Below the pieces are notes generated by a model, which had not been told where the DNA came from, made no database searches, and saw only the letters and a list, made by a program, of their open reading frames with translations. This document shows, piece after piece, positions 37,693 through 45,925 of a DNA stretch of 64,000 nt. The stretch spans positions 1 through 64,000 of the forward strand of contig NZ_JAAATX020000015.1 of NCBI RefSeq assembly GCF_009908265.2, read 5' to 3'. This stretch comes from Paragemmobacter amnigenus. Lineage in GTDB: Bacteria > Pseudomonadota > Alphaproteobacteria > Rhodobacterales > Rhodobacteraceae. The position numbers were made by a program, and so were the translations under genes. Each line of letters starts with the position of its first letter. Position 1 is the stretch's first letter.

Positions 37693-38667
37693 TTAGCCAC
37701 CCCGCCGCCGCAACACACCGGGGGCCACCCCGAACCGCCTGCTGAACGCGCGGCTCAGGGTGGATGGCGACGCGAACCCCGTCCGCAAAGCCACCTCGGC
37801 CAGCGGGTGGCGCGTGTCCGTCACCATCCGCCGCGCTGCCTGCAACCGCAGACCCAGGGCATAGGCCGCAGGCGTCTCGCCCAGATATTGCCGGAACAAC
37901 CCCTCCATCCGCCGCGGGCTCAACCCCACCGCCTTGGCCACCCGCGCCACGGGTTCGGGATCGTCCAGCCGCGCCTCCATCCGCGCGATGGCCTCCGCCA
38001 CCCGCGCATCCAGCCGCCCCTCCGCCGGCACGGGGGCGACCTGCGGCTCATGCCCCGCCCGCTCCGTCGTCAGGAAGGACGCCGCCACCTGCCGCGCCAG
38101 CGGCGCCCCGTGCCGCGCCCCGATCAGATGCAGCATCAGGTCATGCGCCGGTGCCGCGCCCCCCGCCGTAGCGCGGTTGCGGTCGATCACGTACCGGTCC
38201 GGCAGACACTCCATATCGGGGTAGGCGGCGGCGAAATCCTCAAGATCTTCCCAGTGCACGGTCGCGCGATAGCCCGCGAGCAGCCCCGCCCGCGCCATAA
38301 CCCACGCCCCCGCATCCACCCCCGCCACCAGCCGGAACCGCCCCGCCATCCGCCGCAGTTCACGCAGGAACGGCCCCGTCGCCACCTCCTCCTGCCGATA
38401 CCCCACGATCAGCATCAGCACATCCGCCCCCTCCGCCGCCGCCAGCGGCCCCGAGGACGGCAGTTCGATCCCGCAGGTCAGCGGCACGGGCCGCCCCTCC
38501 GGCGACACCACCCGCCAGCGATAGGCCTCCTGCCCCAGATGCCGGTTCGCCGCCCGCATCGGGTCCAGCACCGACGCCACCTCGAGGATCGAGGCATGGG
38601 GCAGCACCAGCACCGCAATGGTCAGCGCCTCTCGTGACGGGGAAAACAGGCTTGCGTTTTGCGTCAT
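37693..38667 (-). CDS. cdhR: GlxA-type AraC regulator, CdhR-like
   Basis: This is a 324-residue regulator with an N-terminal DJ-1/PfpI-like domain (IAVLVLPHASILEVASVLDPMRAAN, about 15-185) and a C-terminal double-HTH AraC domain (VARVAKAVGLSPRRMEGLFRQYLGETPAAY, LAEVALRTGFASPSTLSRAFSRRFG, about 225-320). This is the architecture of the carnitine-responsive activator CdhR and of glycine-betaine-responsive GbdR. It is divergent from the BKACE gene with 69 bases between starts, so activation of the carnitine operon is the natural inference. The symbol is assigned from context. Confidence 0.85.
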   Translation of the reverse strand: MTQNASLFSPSREALTIAVLVLPHASILEVASVLDPMRAANRHLGQEAYRWRVVSPEGRPVPLTCGIELPSSGPLAAAEGADVLMLIVGYRQEEVATGPFLRELRRMAGRFRLVAGVDAGAWVMARAGLLAGYRATVHWEDLEDFAAAYPDMECLPDRYVIDRNRATAGGAAPAHDLMLHLIGARHGAPLARQVAASFLTTERAGHEPQVAPVPAEGRLDARVAEAIARMEARLDDPEPVARVAKAVGLSPRRMEGLFRQYLGETPAAYALGLRLQAARRMVTDTRHPLAEVALRTGFASPSTLSRAFSRRFGVAPGVLRRRGG

Positions 38668-38671
38668 GAAA

Positions 38672-38688
38672 ATTGCGTAAACGGCAAT
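38672..38688. promoter_or_regulatory. Possible operator between cdhR-like gene and cdhC
   Basis: ATTGC-GTAAACG-GCAAT is a perfect inverted repeat in the 69-base divergent promoter. TTGCGT also recurs at 38652, 38659 and 38673. The site is short and its role as the regulator's target is inference. Confidence 0.35.
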
Positions 38689-38736
38689 GCAGGCCCGTGC
38701 AACCCCGCTAATCTGCCCCCAACAAGGGAGGAAACC

Positions 38737-39651
38737 ATGCCGCTCGCCATTAACCGCGAAGTCTTCATCACCTGCGCCGTCACCGGATCGGGCGGCACGC
38801 AGGACCGCAGCCCGCATGTCCCCCGCTCCCCCCAGCAGATCGCCGAAAGCGCCATCGCCGCCGCCAAGGCCGGTGCTGCCGTCGTCCACTGCCACGTCCG
38901 CGATCCCGAAACCGGCAAACCCGCCCGCGACCCCGCGCTCTACCGCGAAGTCACTGAACGCATTCGCGATTCCGCCACCGATGTGGTGCTGAACCTGACC
39001 GCCGGCATGGGCGGCGACATCTATTTCGAAGGGACCGAGGATATGGGCCGCATCGGCCCCCGCTCCGATATGGCAGGCGCCACGGAACGCGTCGCCCATG
39101 TCGTCGAATGCCGCCCAGAAATCTGCACCCTCGACTGCGGCACGATGAACTTCAACGAAGCCGATTACGTCATGGTCAACACGCCCGGCATGCTGCGCGA
39201 CATGGCACAGCGCATGACCGCCGCAGGCGTCCGCATTGAAATCGAGGCCTTCGACACCGGCCACCTCTGGCTTGCCAAGGAACTGGTGAAGGAAGGCGTC
39301 ATCCCCGAACCCGTCCTCGTTCAACTCTGCATGGGCGTGCCGTGGGGCGCGCCGGACGACCTCAACACCTTCATGGCGATGGTCAACAACGTGCCCCAAG
39401 GCTGGCACTACTCGGCCTTCTCTCTGGGCCGCAACCAGATGGCCTATGTCGCCGCCGCCGTCCTTGCGGGCGGCAATGTCCGCGTGGGTCTGGAAGACAA
39501 CCTCTGGCTCGACAAGGGCGTCCTTGCCACCAACGCGCAACTCGTCGAACGCGCCGCCACCATCATCGAAAACATGGGCGCCCGCGTCATCACCCCCGCC
39601 GAGGTGCGCGCCCGCCTGAAACTGGACAAGCGCCCGCCCCTGCCCCGCTGA
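38737..39651 (+). CDS. cdhC: BKACE family dehydrocarnitine cleavage enzyme
   Basis: This is a 304-residue beta-keto acid cleavage enzyme (DUF849/Kce family). Its zinc site residues lie in VVHCHVRD (H51, H53), and the active-site Glu lies in VRVGLEDNLW. In carnitine catabolism this family converts 3-dehydrocarnitine and acetyl-CoA to betainyl-CoA and acetoacetate. The substrate is inferred from the flanking carnitine dehydrogenase and CdhR-like regulator, not from the sequence alone. GGGAGGAAACC precedes the ATG. Its stop overlaps the next ATG by one base. Confidence 0.9.
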   Translation: MPLAINREVFITCAVTGSGGTQDRSPHVPRSPQQIAESAIAAAKAGAAVVHCHVRDPETGKPARDPALYREVTERIRDSATDVVLNLTAGMGGDIYFEGTEDMGRIGPRSDMAGATERVAHVVECRPEICTLDCGTMNFNEADYVMVNTPGMLRDMAQRMTAAGVRIEIEAFDTGHLWLAKELVKEGVIPEPVLVQLCMGVPWGAPDDLNTFMAMVNNVPQGWHYSAFSLGRNQMAYVAAAVLAGGNVRVGLEDNLWLDKGVLATNAQLVERAATIIENMGARVITPAEVRARLKLDKRPPLPR

Positions 39652-40076
39652 TGGAGAAGCTCGGCCCCATCACCCCGCCCCATGCCACCCCCGCGACGGG
39701 ACGCGTGATCCCCGTGGGCACGGGCTGGGTGATGGAACCGCTGGAACCCGGCTTTCTTCTCAAGGCCTTGGCCACGGGCGCGCAAATCCGCATCACGACT
39801 GATGAGGCGCAGGCGCTCCGCGACGGGCAGACCACCGCGCAGGACCTCGCCGCCCGCCACGGGCTGACGCAACCGCCACACCCCTCGGGTGCCGCCGTCA
39901 CCGTGGCCTTCTCGGACAAGGCGAAGCGTCTCGCCGGAACGCGCCCCGCGGGTGGCCCCCCCGCCCCCACGGGCGGCCCGACAGAACCGGCCAGGGGCAT
40001 CCCCCTGCCCTCGCCACTCACCACCGCGGCGATCCTTGCCGCCATCGCAATTCTGGCCCTCGCATTGGCCATCTGA
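39651..40076 (+). CDS. Unknown protein with C-terminal membrane anchor in carnitine operon
   Basis: The 141-residue protein starts MEKLGPITPPHATPATGRVI on an ATG overlapping the cdhC stop (TGATG). It has a globular first half (residues 1-95), a Pro/Gly-rich linker (GTRPAGGPPAPTGGPTEPARG), and a single C-terminal helix (TTAAILAAIAILALALAI) that ends the protein, as in a tail anchor. I do not recognise the family. Third-position GC is as high as in its neighbours and the spacing is tight, so it is a real coding gene. It is placed between the two first enzymes of carnitine degradation. Confidence 0.75.
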   Translation: MEKLGPITPPHATPATGRVIPVGTGWVMEPLEPGFLLKALATGAQIRITTDEAQALRDGQTTAQDLAARHGLTQPPHPSGAAVTVAFSDKAKRLAGTRPAGGPPAPTGGPTEPARGIPLPSPLTTAAILAAIAILALALAI

Positions 40077-40092
40077 AACGGAGAACGACCCC

Positions 40093-41550
40093 ATGGCTCG
40101 CAAGGCAGGCATCATCGGCGGCGGCGTCATCGGCGGCGGCTGGGCCGCGCGCTTCCTTCTGAACGGCTGGAACGTCACCGTCTTCGACCCAGACCCCGAA
40201 GCCCCCCGCAAGGTGGGCGAAGTCATCGCCAACGCCCGCCGCGCCCTTCCCGCCCTGTCCGACGGACCCATGCCGCCCGAAGGCACCCTGACCTTCGCCG
40301 CAACGATCACCGAGGCCGTCGAAGGCGCCGACTACATCCAGGAATCCGTCTCGGAACGCCTCGACCTGAAACACCGCGTCTTCGCCCAGATCCAGCAGGT
40401 CGCGCCCCACACCCCCATCGGCTCCTCCACCTCCGGCTTCAAACCGTCGGAATTGCAGCAGAACGCCGCCAACCCCGCGACCATCTTCGTCGCCCACCCC
40501 TTCAACCCCGTCTACCTGCTGCCGCTGGCCGAAATCGTCCCCTCCGCCAAATCCGACCCTGCCCTGATCGAGGCGGCCAAGGAAACCCTTCGCGAAATCG
40601 GCATGTTCCCCCTGCATATCCGCAAGGAGATCGACGCCCACATCGCCGACCGCTTCCTCGAGGCGGTGTGGCGCGAGGCGCTGTGGCTGGTCAAAGACGG
40701 CATCGCCACGACCGAGGAAATCGACGAAGCGATCCGCATGGGCTTCGGCCTGCGCTGGGGCCAGATGGGCCTATTCGAAACCTACCGCATCGCGGGCGGC
40801 GAGGCGGGGATGAAGCATTTCATGGCCCAGTTCGGTCCCTGCCTGACATGGCCCTGGACGAAACTGATGGACGTCCCCGAATTCAACGACGAACTCGTCG
40901 ACCTCATCGCAGGCCAATCCGACGCCCAATCCGGCCACCATTCCATCCGCGAGCTGGAACGCATCCGCGACCAGAACCTGATCGGCTTCCTGCGCGTGCT
41001 GAAGGACCGCAACTGGGGCGCGGGCAAGGTGCTTCTCGACCACGACGCCCGCCGCCGTACCGCCATGCCCGCCCCCGTCGCGGGCAGCGGCCCGATGGAA
41101 ACCGCGCGCCTCACCGTCCTGCCGGGCTGGATCGACTATAACGGCCACATGACCGAAAGCCGCTACCTCTTTGCGGCCTCCGAAACCTCCGACGCCTTCC
41201 TGCGCCACATCGGCGCCGACGTCGCCTATGTCGGCACGGGCTTCAGCTACTACACGGCTGAGACCCACATCATGCATCTGGGCGAGGCGAAACTGGGCGA
41301 CGCCCTGACCGGCACCGTGCAGGTCCTGCATGCCGACGAAAAGCGGCTGCACATCTTCATCCGCATCCTCAAGGGCGACGAACCCGTCGCCACGCTGGAA
41401 CAGATGCTGCTGCATGTCGACATGAAGGCCGGCAAGACCTGCCCCGCCCCGCAAGCGATCCTCGACCGCCTGATGCCCATCGCCGAGGCCCATGCGTCGC
41501 TTCCCAGACCCGAAGCCACCGGTCGCCACGTCGGCCAGAAAAAGGCGTGA
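40093..41550 (+). CDS. Carnitine 3-dehydrogenase fused to betainyl-CoA thioesterase
   Basis: This is a 485-residue bifunctional protein. Residues 1 to about 320 form a 3-hydroxyacyl-CoA-dehydrogenase-like NAD enzyme (IIGGGVIGGGWAARF, SSTSGFKPSEL, HPFNPVYLLPL) matching L-carnitine dehydrogenase. From about residue 335 (METARLTVLPGWIDYNGHMTESRYL) a hotdog-fold thioesterase follows in the same frame. Carnitine is oxidised to 3-dehydrocarnitine; after the BKACE step the thioesterase releases glycine betaine from betainyl-CoA. In pseudomonads these are separate CdhA and CdhB; fused forms occur in alphaproteobacteria. The start at 40093 begins the Rossmann domain. Confidence 0.92.
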   Translation: MARKAGIIGGGVIGGGWAARFLLNGWNVTVFDPDPEAPRKVGEVIANARRALPALSDGPMPPEGTLTFAATITEAVEGADYIQESVSERLDLKHRVFAQIQQVAPHTPIGSSTSGFKPSELQQNAANPATIFVAHPFNPVYLLPLAEIVPSAKSDPALIEAAKETLREIGMFPLHIRKEIDAHIADRFLEAVWREALWLVKDGIATTEEIDEAIRMGFGLRWGQMGLFETYRIAGGEAGMKHFMAQFGPCLTWPWTKLMDVPEFNDELVDLIAGQSDAQSGHHSIRELERIRDQNLIGFLRVLKDRNWGAGKVLLDHDARRRTAMPAPVAGSGPMETARLTVLPGWIDYNGHMTESRYLFAASETSDAFLRHIGADVAYVGTGFSYYTAETHIMHLGEAKLGDALTGTVQVLHADEKRLHIFIRILKGDEPVATLEQMLLHVDMKAGKTCPAPQAILDRLMPIAEAHASLPRPEATGRHVGQKKA

Positions 41551-41554
41551 TCCC

Positions 41555-42718
41555 ATGCACTTCGCCCTGACCGAAGAACAGCAGATGATCGTCGAGACGA
41601 CGCGCAGCTTCGTCGAAAACGAACTCTACCCGCACGAGATGCAGGTGGAACGCAGCGGCCACCTGCCGATGGAGCTGATCCGCGAAATACAGCAAAAGGC
41701 CATCGCCGCAGGCCTCTACGCCGCCAACATGCCGGCCGAGGTGGGGGGCGCGGGTCTCGATACCCTCTCCTGGCTCCTATACGAACGCGAACTCGGCCGC
41801 GCCAACTACGCCCTGCACTGGACCTGCGTCGCCCGCCCGTCGAACATCCTTCTGGCAGGGACCGACGAACAGAAACAGCGCTACCTCCACCCCTGCATCA
41901 GGGGCGAGAAATGGGATTGCCTCGCCATGACGGAACCCGGCGCGGGCTCCGACCTGCGCGGCATGAAGGCCAGCGCGCGGCAGGACGGCGACGACTGGAT
42001 CCTGAACGGCACCAAGCATTTCATCAGCCACGCCGACCTTGCCGATTTCGCCATCTGCTTCATGGCCAGCGGAGAGGAGGACACCCCCCGCGGCAAGAAG
42101 AAACTCATCACCGCCTTCTTCGTCGACAAGGGCACCCCCGGCTTCACCGTCCGCGACGGCTACCGCAACGTCAGCCATCGCGGCTATACCAACGCCATCC
42201 TCGAATTCGACAACTGCCGCATCCCCAAGGAACAGGTGCTGGGCGAAGTCCACAAGGGATTCGAGGTCGCCAATACATGGCTCGGCGCGACCCGCCTGCA
42301 GGTCGCCGCCACCTGCCTCGGCCGCGCCGACCGCGCGCTCGGCCACGCCGTCCAATACGCCGCCGAACGGCGGCAATTCGGCCAGCAGATCGGCAAGTTT
42401 CAGGGCATCAGCTTCAAGCTTGCCGACATGGCGATGGAGCTGAAGGCTGCCGAACTCCTGACATGGGACGCCGCATGGCGCTTCGATCAGGGCACGGTGA
42501 CCGAGGCCGACATGAGCATGGCAAAACTCAAGGCGACCGAGGTTCTGGCCTTCATCGCGGACGAGGCGATCCAGATCCACGGCGGGATGGGCCTGATGGA
42601 CGACCTGCCGCTGGAACGCATCTGGCGCGACGCGCGGGTGGAACGCATCTGGGAAGGGACCAGCGAAATCCAGCGCCACATCATCAGCCGCCAGATGCTG
42701 CGCGCTTACGGCGCATGA
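41555..42718 (+). CDS. Acyl-CoA dehydrogenase, probably for gamma-butyrobetainyl-CoA
   Basis: The 387-residue FAD enzyme has the full ACAD pattern: AMTEPGAGSDLRGMKASA, the GTKHFISHADLADF region, QVAATCLGRADRALGHAVQYAAERRQFG, and the catalytic Glu in ERIWEGTSEIQ. It starts 4 bases after the dehydrogenase-thioesterase stop. Given the CaiD-like hydratase and acyl-CoA synthetase downstream, it likely oxidises gamma-butyrobetainyl-CoA to crotonobetainyl-CoA. A role in another short branched acyl-CoA is possible. Confidence 0.9.
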   Translation: MHFALTEEQQMIVETTRSFVENELYPHEMQVERSGHLPMELIREIQQKAIAAGLYAANMPAEVGGAGLDTLSWLLYERELGRANYALHWTCVARPSNILLAGTDEQKQRYLHPCIRGEKWDCLAMTEPGAGSDLRGMKASARQDGDDWILNGTKHFISHADLADFAICFMASGEEDTPRGKKKLITAFFVDKGTPGFTVRDGYRNVSHRGYTNAILEFDNCRIPKEQVLGEVHKGFEVANTWLGATRLQVAATCLGRADRALGHAVQYAAERRQFGQQIGKFQGISFKLADMAMELKAAELLTWDAAWRFDQGTVTEADMSMAKLKATEVLAFIADEAIQIHGGMGLMDDLPLERIWRDARVERIWEGTSEIQRHIISRQMLRAYGA

Positions 42719-42765
42719 AGAAAGGAAGGGGGCATTCTGCCCCCTCGGCGCGTGCCGCGCCTCAC

Positions 42766-42960
42766 CCCCTGAGGATATTTCAGAACGGATGAAGTAACGG
42801 AATGTTCACCTTTCCCATCCAGAGTAAGGGCACGGTACAGGCGGGGACGCCGATGACCGTAACGGGTGAAGTCTCCCTGTCCCGCCAAGGGGCAGGGGGA
42901 TGCCTTCGCCCCTTCATCCGTTGCCAAATATCCTCGGGGGTCCGGGGGTGGAAACCCCCC
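42766..42960. repeat. Inverted-repeat-bounded element inside the carnitine cluster (motif copies E and F)
   Basis: About 29 bases at 42766-42794 (CCCCTGAGGATATTT...GATGAAG) recur in inverted orientation at 42912-42940 (CTTCATC...AAATATCCTCGGGG) with about 25 matches. They enclose 117 bases without a gene. A hairpin CCGGGGG-TGGAAA-CCCCCCGG-like sequence follows to 42960. Both ends are variants of the dispersed motif. The element occupies most of the 327-base gap (42719-43045) that separates the first four carnitine genes from the last two. The remaining 85 bases up to 43045 are GC-rich with no recognised promoter. Confidence 0.75.
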
Positions 42961-43045
42961 GGCCGGAGCCAAGCGGCCCTGCCGCGCAGGCGACCCCAAA
43001 GGCTTGCGCGCGGCACGCGCGCTCCGCTTTGCGCCGGGGGCCGCC

Positions 43046-45043
43046 ATGCGTGACCTCACCCGCCTGCTGCGCCCCCGTTCCATCGCCGTGCTCGGCTCCG
43101 GCTGGGCCGCGAATGTGGTGGAGCAGTGCCGCAAGATGGGCTTCGACGGCCCCGTCTGGCCCGTCCACCCCAGCCGCGACGCCATCGCGGGCGCGCCCTG
43201 CTTCCGCACCCTCGCCGACCTGCCCCACGCCCCCGACGCCACCTTCATCGGCGTCAACCGCCACGCCACGCTGGACGTGGTGGCCGAACTCGCCGCCATG
43301 GGTGCGGGCGGGGCGACCTGCTTCGCCTCCGGCTGGGAAGAGGCGGGCGAGGCCGACTTGCAGGCCAAGCTCGTGCAGGCCGCGGGTGACATGCCCATCC
43401 TTGGCCCCAACTGCTATGGCGTCATCAATTACCTCGACGGCGCGCTCCTGTGGCCCGACCAGCATGGCGGCGTCCGCTGCGACCGGGGCGTGGCGCTGCT
43501 CTCGCAATCGTCGAACATCGTCATCAACCTGACGATGCAGGCCCGCGCCCTGCCCGTGGCCTATGTCGCCTGTCTGGGCAATGCCGCGCAGACGGGGCTG
43601 GCGGAATTGGCAAACGCCCTGCTCTCCGACGACCGCGTCACGGCGCTCGGCATGTATGTCGAAGGCATCGACGATGCCGCGGCCTTTGCCGACCTTGCCG
43701 AACGCGCCCGCGCGGCGGGCAAGGGGATCGTCTGCATCAAGTCCGGCAAGACGGAACTTTCGCGCACCGCCGCCGCCTCGCACACTGCCTCGCTCGCGGG
43801 CGGGGGGGCCGCCTCCTCGGCCTTCCTGCGCGCCTGCGGCGTGGCCGAGGTCGCCACCCCCGCCGAACTGATCGAGACGCTGAAGATCTTCCACCACTGC
43901 GGCCCGCAGATCGGCCCGCGCCTCTGCTCTCTCTCCTGCTCGGGCGGCGAGGCGGGGCTGGTGGCCGACCTTGCCGCGCCCTATGGGGTGGACTTCCCGC
44001 CCCCCTCGGACGCGCAGCGCCAGCGCCTCGGCGACATCCTCGGCCCCATCGTCGCCATCGCCAATCCCTTGGACTACCACACCTTCATCTGGGGCGACGG
44101 GCCGCGCACCACCGACGTCTTCACCACCATGCTGGCGGGCTATGACGCGGGCATCTTCATCATCGACCCCCCGCGCCCCGACCGCTGCGATCCCTCCAGC
44201 TTCCAGCCCGCGCTGGACGCCATCACCGCAGCCGCCACGGCCACCGGCAAACCCGCCTTCGCCGTCGCCTCCCTGCCCGAGAATTTCGATGAAACCCTCG
44301 CCGCCCGCATGGCAGGCCCGAACATCGTTCCCATGATGGGCTTCGAGACCGCCCTCGCCGCCATCCGCGCCGCGCAGACGCCGCCCAATGCGGGCGGCTG
44401 GCGCCCGTGGCCCCGCCTGCCGCAACGCCCCATTCGGATGCGCGACGAAGCCTCGGCCAAGGCCCTGATCGCTGCCGTCGGCGTCACCGTCCCCCGCGCC
44501 GTCACCGCAGCCACGCTCGCGGCGCTGGCACCGTTGGCGGCCACCCTCACCCCGCCCCTCGCCCTCAAGGGGCTGGGCTTTGCGCACAAGACCGAAGCGG
44601 GGGCCGTCCGCCTGAACCTCCACAGCCTCGACGGCCAACCCGACATCCAAGGCGCCCAAGGCTATTTGGCCGAGGAGATGGTCACCGCCCCCATAGCCGA
44701 ACTCCTCATCGGGTTCCGCCGCGATCCGGTCTATGGCGCGACCCTGACGCTGGGCTTTGGCGGCACAACGGCGGAACTCCTGGCCGATATCCAGACGCTC
44801 ATCCTGCCCGTGACCGCCACCGACATCGACGCCGCCCTTCGCCGCCTGCGCCTCTGGCCACTGCTGGATGGCTACCGTGGCCGACCCAAGGCCGATACCG
44901 CCGCCGCCATCGCCACCGTGCTATCATTGCAATCCCTCTTCCACACCGACGACCGGCTGGAAGAGATCGAGATCAACCCCCTCATCCTGCGCGCCCAAGG
45001 GGCCGTCGCCGTCGATGCCGTCCTATGGGAGTCCGCCGAATGA
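43046..45043 (+). CDS. NDP-forming acyl-CoA synthetase
   Basis: This is a 665-residue single-chain member of the ADP-forming acetyl-CoA synthetase superfamily. It has an N-terminal CoA-binding domain (RPRSIAVLGSGWAANVV), succinyl-CoA-ligase-like domains with the phospho-histidine segment ASHTASLAGG, and a C-terminal ATP-grasp domain (LALKGLGFAHKTEAGAVRLN, EEIEINPLI). Such enzymes activate acids as CoA thioesters. With the ACAD and hydratase beside it, gamma-butyrobetaine or carnitine is the likely substrate, as described for related alphaproteobacterial clusters. The frame is open 60 codons upstream through the repeat; MRDLTRLLRP is the family start. Confidence 0.88.
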   Translation: MRDLTRLLRPRSIAVLGSGWAANVVEQCRKMGFDGPVWPVHPSRDAIAGAPCFRTLADLPHAPDATFIGVNRHATLDVVAELAAMGAGGATCFASGWEEAGEADLQAKLVQAAGDMPILGPNCYGVINYLDGALLWPDQHGGVRCDRGVALLSQSSNIVINLTMQARALPVAYVACLGNAAQTGLAELANALLSDDRVTALGMYVEGIDDAAAFADLAERARAAGKGIVCIKSGKTELSRTAAASHTASLAGGGAASSAFLRACGVAEVATPAELIETLKIFHHCGPQIGPRLCSLSCSGGEAGLVADLAAPYGVDFPPPSDAQRQRLGDILGPIVAIANPLDYHTFIWGDGPRTTDVFTTMLAGYDAGIFIIDPPRPDRCDPSSFQPALDAITAAATATGKPAFAVASLPENFDETLAARMAGPNIVPMMGFETALAAIRAAQTPPNAGGWRPWPRLPQRPIRMRDEASAKALIAAVGVTVPRAVTAATLAALAPLAATLTPPLALKGLGFAHKTEAGAVRLNLHSLDGQPDIQGAQGYLAEEMVTAPIAELLIGFRRDPVYGATLTLGFGGTTAELLADIQTLILPVTATDIDAALRRLRLWPLLDGYRGRPKADTAAAIATVLSLQSLFHTDDRLEEIEINPLILRAQGAVAVDAVLWESAE

Positions 45044-45843
45044 CCGAAATGACCATGCTCACCGAAGGCCCGATCCGCACGCGGCGCGAGGGTGCCATCC
45101 TCGAAGTCACGCTGGACCGGCCCAAGGCCAATGCCATCGACCTTGCTACCAGCCGCATCATGGGCCTGACTTTCCGCGCCTTCCGCGACGATGACAGCCT
45201 GCGCGTGGCGATCCTGCGCGCCGAAGGGGACAAGTTCTTCTGCCCCGGCTGGGACCTCAAGGCCGCCGCCGCCGGTGATGCGGTGGATGGCGATTATGGC
45301 GTGGGCGGCTTCGGCGGGTTGCAGGAACTGCCGAACCTGAACAAACCCGTCATCGCCGCCGTCAACGGCATCTGCTGCGGGGGGGGCCTCGAACTCGCCC
45401 TCTCCTGCGACCTGATCCTTGCGTCGGACAACGCCACCTTCGCCCTGCCCGAAATCCGCTCCGGCACCGTGGCCGATGCCGCCTCCATCAAACTGCCCAA
45501 GCGCATCCCCTACCACGTCGCGATGGACCTGCTGCTGACCGGCCGCTGGTTCGACGCGGAAGAGGCGCTGCGCTGGGGCCTGCTGAAGGAAATCACCACC
45601 CCGCAGGACCTGCTGCCCAAGGCATGGGATCTTGCCCGCCTCCTCGCCTCTGGCCCGCCGCTCGTCTATGCCGCGATCAAGGAAGTCGTGCGCGAGGCCG
45701 AGGCGCTGCGCTTTCAGGACGCGCTGAACCGCATCACCAAACGCCAGATGGCGACCGTCGACCGTCTCTATTCCTCCGAGGATCAGCTCGAAGGCGCCCG
45801 CGCATTCGCCGAAAAGCGTGATCCAGTCTGGAAGGGGCGCTGA
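45040..45843 (+). CDS. caiD: Enoyl-CoA hydratase, CaiD-like
   Basis: The 267-residue crotonase-fold enzyme has the oxyanion-hole segment NGICCGGGLELALSCDLILAS and a Glu in LPEIRSGTVADAASIKLPKRI. It resembles carnitinyl-CoA dehydratase CaiD, which interconverts crotonobetainyl-CoA and L-carnitinyl-CoA. Its ATGA overlaps the synthetase stop, so the two are translationally coupled. The symbol rests on context and should be treated as provisional. Confidence 0.85.
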   Translation: MTEMTMLTEGPIRTRREGAILEVTLDRPKANAIDLATSRIMGLTFRAFRDDDSLRVAILRAEGDKFFCPGWDLKAAAAGDAVDGDYGVGGFGGLQELPNLNKPVIAAVNGICCGGGLELALSCDLILASDNATFALPEIRSGTVADAASIKLPKRIPYHVAMDLLLTGRWFDAEEALRWGLLKEITTPQDLLPKAWDLARLLASGPPLVYAAIKEVVREAEALRFQDALNRITKRQMATVDRLYSSEDQLEGARAFAEKRDPVWKGR

Positions 45844-45925
45844 TCCGTATGCGACAAAATCCGTCGCCATCTGTCACGCCGCCCCGGCCCCGTAGGCTAG
45901 GCTCCGCCCAAAGCAGGGGGCAGGC

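Noticed and set aside
42866-43045. N-terminal extension of the acyl-CoA synthetase
   Set aside because: It is read through the repeat and its G/C hairpin. The CoA-binding domain begins directly after the ATG at 43046.
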